Source: Nocardia cyriacigeorgica
GTDB taxonomy: Bacteria > Actinomycetota > Actinomycetes > Mycobacteriales > Mycobacteriaceae
Direction of reading: 5' to 3'
Assembly (NCBI RefSeq): GCF_005863245.1
Contig: NZ_VBUT01000004.1
Span: forward strand, 1-64,000
Length of the DNA: 64,000 bases
The number at the start of each line of letters is the position of its first letter. Position 1 is the first letter of the stretch. The notes under the pieces are model-generated. The model made no database searches. It worked only from the letters and a program-made list of their open reading frames with translations, and was not told the origin of the DNA. Shown one piece after another: positions 61,635 to 64,000 of the stretch. Made by a program: the position numbers and the translations under genes.

Positions 61635-61838
61635 ATGGCCTTCGTGCACACCCCTGGCGTATCCACCCGGGTCACCGATTCCCTGGCCACCGTGCTCATC
61701 ACGGTCGGTGTCGTTCTGCTCGCACTGCTCACTCTCTACCTGGTCGGATTCGATCAGGGCGCCATCTCGCGCAGCGGGATGTTCATGCATGAGCTGATGC
61801 ACGACGGACGTCACCTGCTGGGTCTTCCGTGCCACTGA
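61635..61838 (+). CDS. cbtB: CbtB, cobalt transporter subunit
   Basis: 67 residues from ATG with AAGGAGGA five to six bases upstream. It has one transmembrane helix (TVLITVGVVLLALLTLYLVG) and a C-terminal His-rich tail (HELMHDGRHLLGLPCH), the CbtB signature with putative cobalt ligands. It is under the cobalamin riboswitch and overlaps the cbtA start. Confidence 0.92.
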   Translation: MAFVHTPGVSTRVTDSLATVLITVGVVLLALLTLYLVGFDQGAISRSGMFMHELMHDGRHLLGLPCH

Positions 61839-62620
61839 CCGGAACTCTGCGCACCCTGTTGCTTCGTGGTCTGCTGGCCGGCCTGATCGCCGGCCTGCTG
61901 GCGGGCACCGTCGGGTATTTCGTCGGCGAGCCCAAGGTGGAGGCGGCGATCGCCATCGAGGAAGCCGGCGCGGCCGCCGAATCGGGCGGACATGCGCACG
62001 GCGAGCAGGCCGCCGGCGGACACTCCCACGGCGACGAGGAAGAACCGCTGGTCAGCCGCTCCGGCCAGAAGGCGGGCCAGTTCCTCGCGCTCGGGCTGGC
62101 CGGGATGGCGTTCGGTGCGATCTTCGGCGCGGTCGCCCATGTCGCCCGGCGCTACACCGCGCTGTCCGGGCCGAAGCTCGCGCTCGGGCTCGGTGTCGGC
62201 GGCTGGGCCGCGATCGTCGCGGTGCCGTTCTTCAAGTACCCGGCCAACCCGCCCGCGGTGGGTGATCCGGAGACGATCAACGACCGGACGCTGCTGTGGC
62301 TGGCGGCGGTGCTGCTCGGCCTGGCCGCGGTGGGTGCGGGTGTGTATGTGTGGAAGCTGCTCACCGGCCGCCCGTATACCCTGCGATTGACCGCGGGTGT
62401 CGCGGCGTTCGTGCTGCTCGGCGCCATCGGCTACGTCGTGTTGCCCGGCGTGAACGAGGTGGGCGCCGACTTCCCGGCGAGCCTGCTGTGGGAGTTCCGG
62501 GTCTCCTCGCTCGCGGTCTCGACCACGCTGTGGGCATGCCTCGGCCTCGGCTACGCGATGCTCACCGAGTTCACCGACCGGTCTCGCACCCCGATACCGG
62601 CGGCTGCTACCGCAGGCTGA
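61829..62620 (+). CDS. cbtA: CbtA, cobalt transporter
   Basis: 263 residues, GTG start overlapping the cbtB 3' end. About five to six transmembrane helices are present, with a His-rich loop between the first two (GGHAHGEQAAGGHSHGDEEE, about residues 53–72), a typical metal-recruiting loop of CbtA. With CbtB it imports cobalt for B12 synthesis, which explains the riboswitch. Confidence 0.92.
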   Translation: MPLTGTLRTLLLRGLLAGLIAGLLAGTVGYFVGEPKVEAAIAIEEAGAAAESGGHAHGEQAAGGHSHGDEEEPLVSRSGQKAGQFLALGLAGMAFGAIFGAVAHVARRYTALSGPKLALGLGVGGWAAIVAVPFFKYPANPPAVGDPETINDRTLLWLAAVLLGLAAVGAGVYVWKLLTGRPYTLRLTAGVAAFVLLGAIGYVVLPGVNEVGADFPASLLWEFRVSSLAVSTTLWACLGLGYAMLTEFTDRSRTPIPAAATAG

Positions 62621-62787
62621 TTCGCAGCGAAATCCACGGGCAGTGTCGGTTTCCATGACCGGCACTGCTCTTCTCGTCGATACCGGATACCAGGCCGCAC
62701 GCGGTGACGGTGGCCTTCACCGCGTTGATGGCCGCACTGCTGTGCGGAGTCGCCGAGGGGCCGGCACGGGCCGCCCACCTGCAAAGA

Positions 62788-62818
62788 CGCCCGGATTCCC
62801 GCGCAGGGAACCCGGGCG
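62788..62818. terminator. Bidirectional terminator between cbtA and the OsmC gene
   Basis: CGCCCGGATTCCC (62788–62800) pairs with GGGAACCCGGGCG (62806–62818) at 12 of 13 positions with a five-base loop, between convergent genes. Confidence 0.8.
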
Positions 62819-62825
62819 CTCGCGC

Positions 62826-63269
62826 TCAGGACTCCAGTGCGGCGTCCAGGCTGATGTTGTCGACGCCGGCCAAAGCCTTGCTCACCGGGCAGCCGGCCTT
62901 GGCGGCTTCGGCGGCGGTGCGGAAACCGGCCTCGTCCAGGCCGTCGACCCGGCCGCGGACGGTGATCTTGATGCCGCTGATGCGGAAACCGCCCGCCGGG
63001 TCCGGCCCGAAGGTGACGTCGGCGGTGACGTCGAGGCTGCGCGGGGTAGCGCCGGCATTGCCGATCTCGGCCGACAACGCCATCGAGTAGCAGGACGAAT
63101 GCGCGGCCGCGATCAGCTCCTCCGGGCTGGTGGTGCCATCGGCAGTGTCGGCGGTCCGCTTCGGCCACGACACGTCGTACTTGCCTGCACCCGAGCTGGC
63201 CAGCTCGACCTGTCCGGTGCCGTCCTGAAGGCCGCCGGTCCATGCGGTGCGCGCGGTACGTGTGGGCAT
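62826..63269 (-). CDS. OsmC/Ohr-family peroxiredoxin
   Basis: 147 residues from the ATG at 63269 (AAGGA five bases upstream). The OsmC fold has two conserved cysteines: SPEELIAAAHSSCYSMALSA and KAGCPVSKALAGVD, the reactive pair that reduces organic hydroperoxides. The N-terminus ARTAWTGGLQDGTGQVELAS is typical of OsmC rather than Ohr. Cytosolic. Confidence 0.92.
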   Translation of the reverse strand: MPTRTARTAWTGGLQDGTGQVELASSGAGKYDVSWPKRTADTADGTTSPEELIAAAHSSCYSMALSAEIGNAGATPRSLDVTADVTFGPDPAGGFRISGIKITVRGRVDGLDEAGFRTAAEAAKAGCPVSKALAGVDNISLDAALES

Positions 63270-63328
63270 CACAGTCCTTTCCACGATCGGTTGTCGATAG
63301 ATTCTCCGCTCGAACCTACCCGGACCGC

Positions 63329-63784
63329 TCAGACTGCGGCAGAGGTTCGTTTGTCCAGCTGCTCCAGCACGGCGGGCCACGCGGCGCGATGCCGATCGCA
63401 GGATTCCTGATTCGGAAAACCGCTGTGCCGCAACTTGATTCGGATTCCGCGCGGCTGTTTCACGAATTCCACCCGGACCACGGTCTCCGCGCCCTCGGTG
63501 CCGCCCTCGCCGGTGACCCAGGTCAGCTCGATGCGGCGGTCCGGCTCGAGCCGCAGGAAGCGACCGTAATGCGGGACGGGCGTGCCCTGATTGTCGGCTT
63601 CGAAGTAGAAGGGTTCGCCCACCTGCGGGCGCATGCGGACCGATTCGGGGATCGCGAACCAGATATCGAAGCCCTGGGTCCAGGCCAGGTACAACAATGT
63701 CGGTGACGCGGTCATGACCCGTTCGACGGTGAGCTCGTGAGGCCGTGCCGACAGGTCCGGATAACGCACATGCTGATCGACCAT
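63329..63784 (-). CDS. SRPBCC (AHSA1-like) domain protein
   Basis: 151 residues with the hydrophobic-cavity fold: VERVMTASPTLLYLAWTQGF, FYFEADNQGTPVPHYGRFLR, RRIELTWVTGEGGTEGAETV, and a C-terminal long helix (RHRAAWPAVLEQLDKRT). These small proteins bind hydrophobic ligands; the specific role is unknown. Confidence 0.88.
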   Translation of the reverse strand: MVDQHVRYPDLSARPHELTVERVMTASPTLLYLAWTQGFDIWFAIPESVRMRPQVGEPFYFEADNQGTPVPHYGRFLRLEPDRRIELTWVTGEGGTEGAETVVRVEFVKQPRGIRIKLRHSGFPNQESCDRHRAAWPAVLEQLDKRTSAAV

Positions 63785-63844
63785 CAGACCGACCTTACCC
63801 GCGCCCGAGGACCCGTCGGACCGTTTGCCACAGCGGTGATCCGA

Positions 63845-64000
63845 TCATCCAGGATTGGTCACTTTGGCCAGCACGATTCCGCCGACGATCAGCGACAATG
63901 CCACAAATCGTCCCGCGCTCAACGGATCACGATGCACGACCATGCCGAGCACGATCGCACCGACCGCGCCGATTCCGGTGAAGACCGCGTACGCGGTGCC
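63845..64000 (-). CDS. SMR-family multidrug/guanidinium exporter, 5' part beyond the window
   Basis: The last 51 codons of a small multidrug resistance protein: GTAYAVFTGIGAVGAIVLGM then a final helix SLIVGGIVLAKVTN. The AYAV(F/W)TGIGAVG motif is diagnostic of the SMR family (EmrE/SugE/Gdx). The start and first helices, with the essential glutamate, lie outside the window. Confidence 0.88.
   Translation of the reverse strand, partial: GTAYAVFTGIGAVGAIVLGMVVHRDPLSAGRFVALSLIVGGIVLAKVTNPG

Overview
The window is high-GC actinobacterial DNA and most likely comes from Nocardia or a close relative in the Mycobacteriales. The evidence is the rlmB–cysS–ispF–ispD–carD–lpqE–radA block, which follows the Mycobacterium tuberculosis order, the KstR-linked cholesterol side-chain genes, an EspG/PPE-type type VII secretion cluster, XRE–DUF397 regulators, and frequent GTG starts with four-base start/stop overlaps.

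Region 1 (1–7.5 kb) is accessory. It opens inside a very large proline/asparagine-rich secreted toxin whose C-terminal tip carries a His/Cys caspase-like module and a DNA/RNA non-specific endonuclease domain. Two probable immunity genes follow (one unassigned, one SMI1/KNR4), then a frameshifted remnant, then a reverse-strand DUF262/DUF1524 (GmrSD-like) protein whose HNH residues look lost. An apparent one-base frameshift lies near the 5' edge of the toxin gene.

Region 2 (7.5–21 kb) holds small membrane and secreted proteins, a PrmC-like methyltransferase, an XRE/DUF5753 regulator with two tandem DUF397 genes, a small type VII secretion accessory locus (two leftward genes facing a PPE-like protein plus EspG), an AraC regulator with an MFS exporter, and a DUF4189 protein. 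Two families of intergenic palindromic repeats are confined to this part of the window.

Region 3 (21–27.7 kb) holds a leftward five-gene overlapping cluster (DUF4129, membrane protein, MoxR ATPase, DUF58, small membrane protein), a ZapE/AFG1-type ATPase with an inserted linker, and unassigned small genes.

Region 4 (27.7–36 kb) is a single leftward cholesterol side-chain operon (fadE34–fadE28–fadE29–chsH2–chsH1–ltp2), divergent from kstR across a perfect 14-bp KstR palindrome.

Region 5 (36–50.5 kb) holds a fused trehalose-phosphatase/GH15 protein, a Zur-box-preceded zinc ABC importer (znuACB-like), a large AfsR/SARP-type regulator, a serine beta-lactamase-like hydrolase, a nitroreductase/HxlR divergent pair, and an acyl-CoA dehydrogenase with an enoyl-CoA hydratase.

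Region 6 (50.5–64 kb) is the conserved housekeeping block: rlmB, cysS, ispF, ispD, carD, lpqE, radA, an Rv3587c-like membrane protein, a beta-carbonic anhydrase, mutY, an alpha/beta hydrolase and the heme-degrading mhuD. disA, which follows radA in M. tuberculosis, is absent. A cobalamin riboswitch then controls the cobalt transporter genes cbtB–cbtA, followed by OsmC, SRPBCC and a truncated SMR transporter gene at the right edge.
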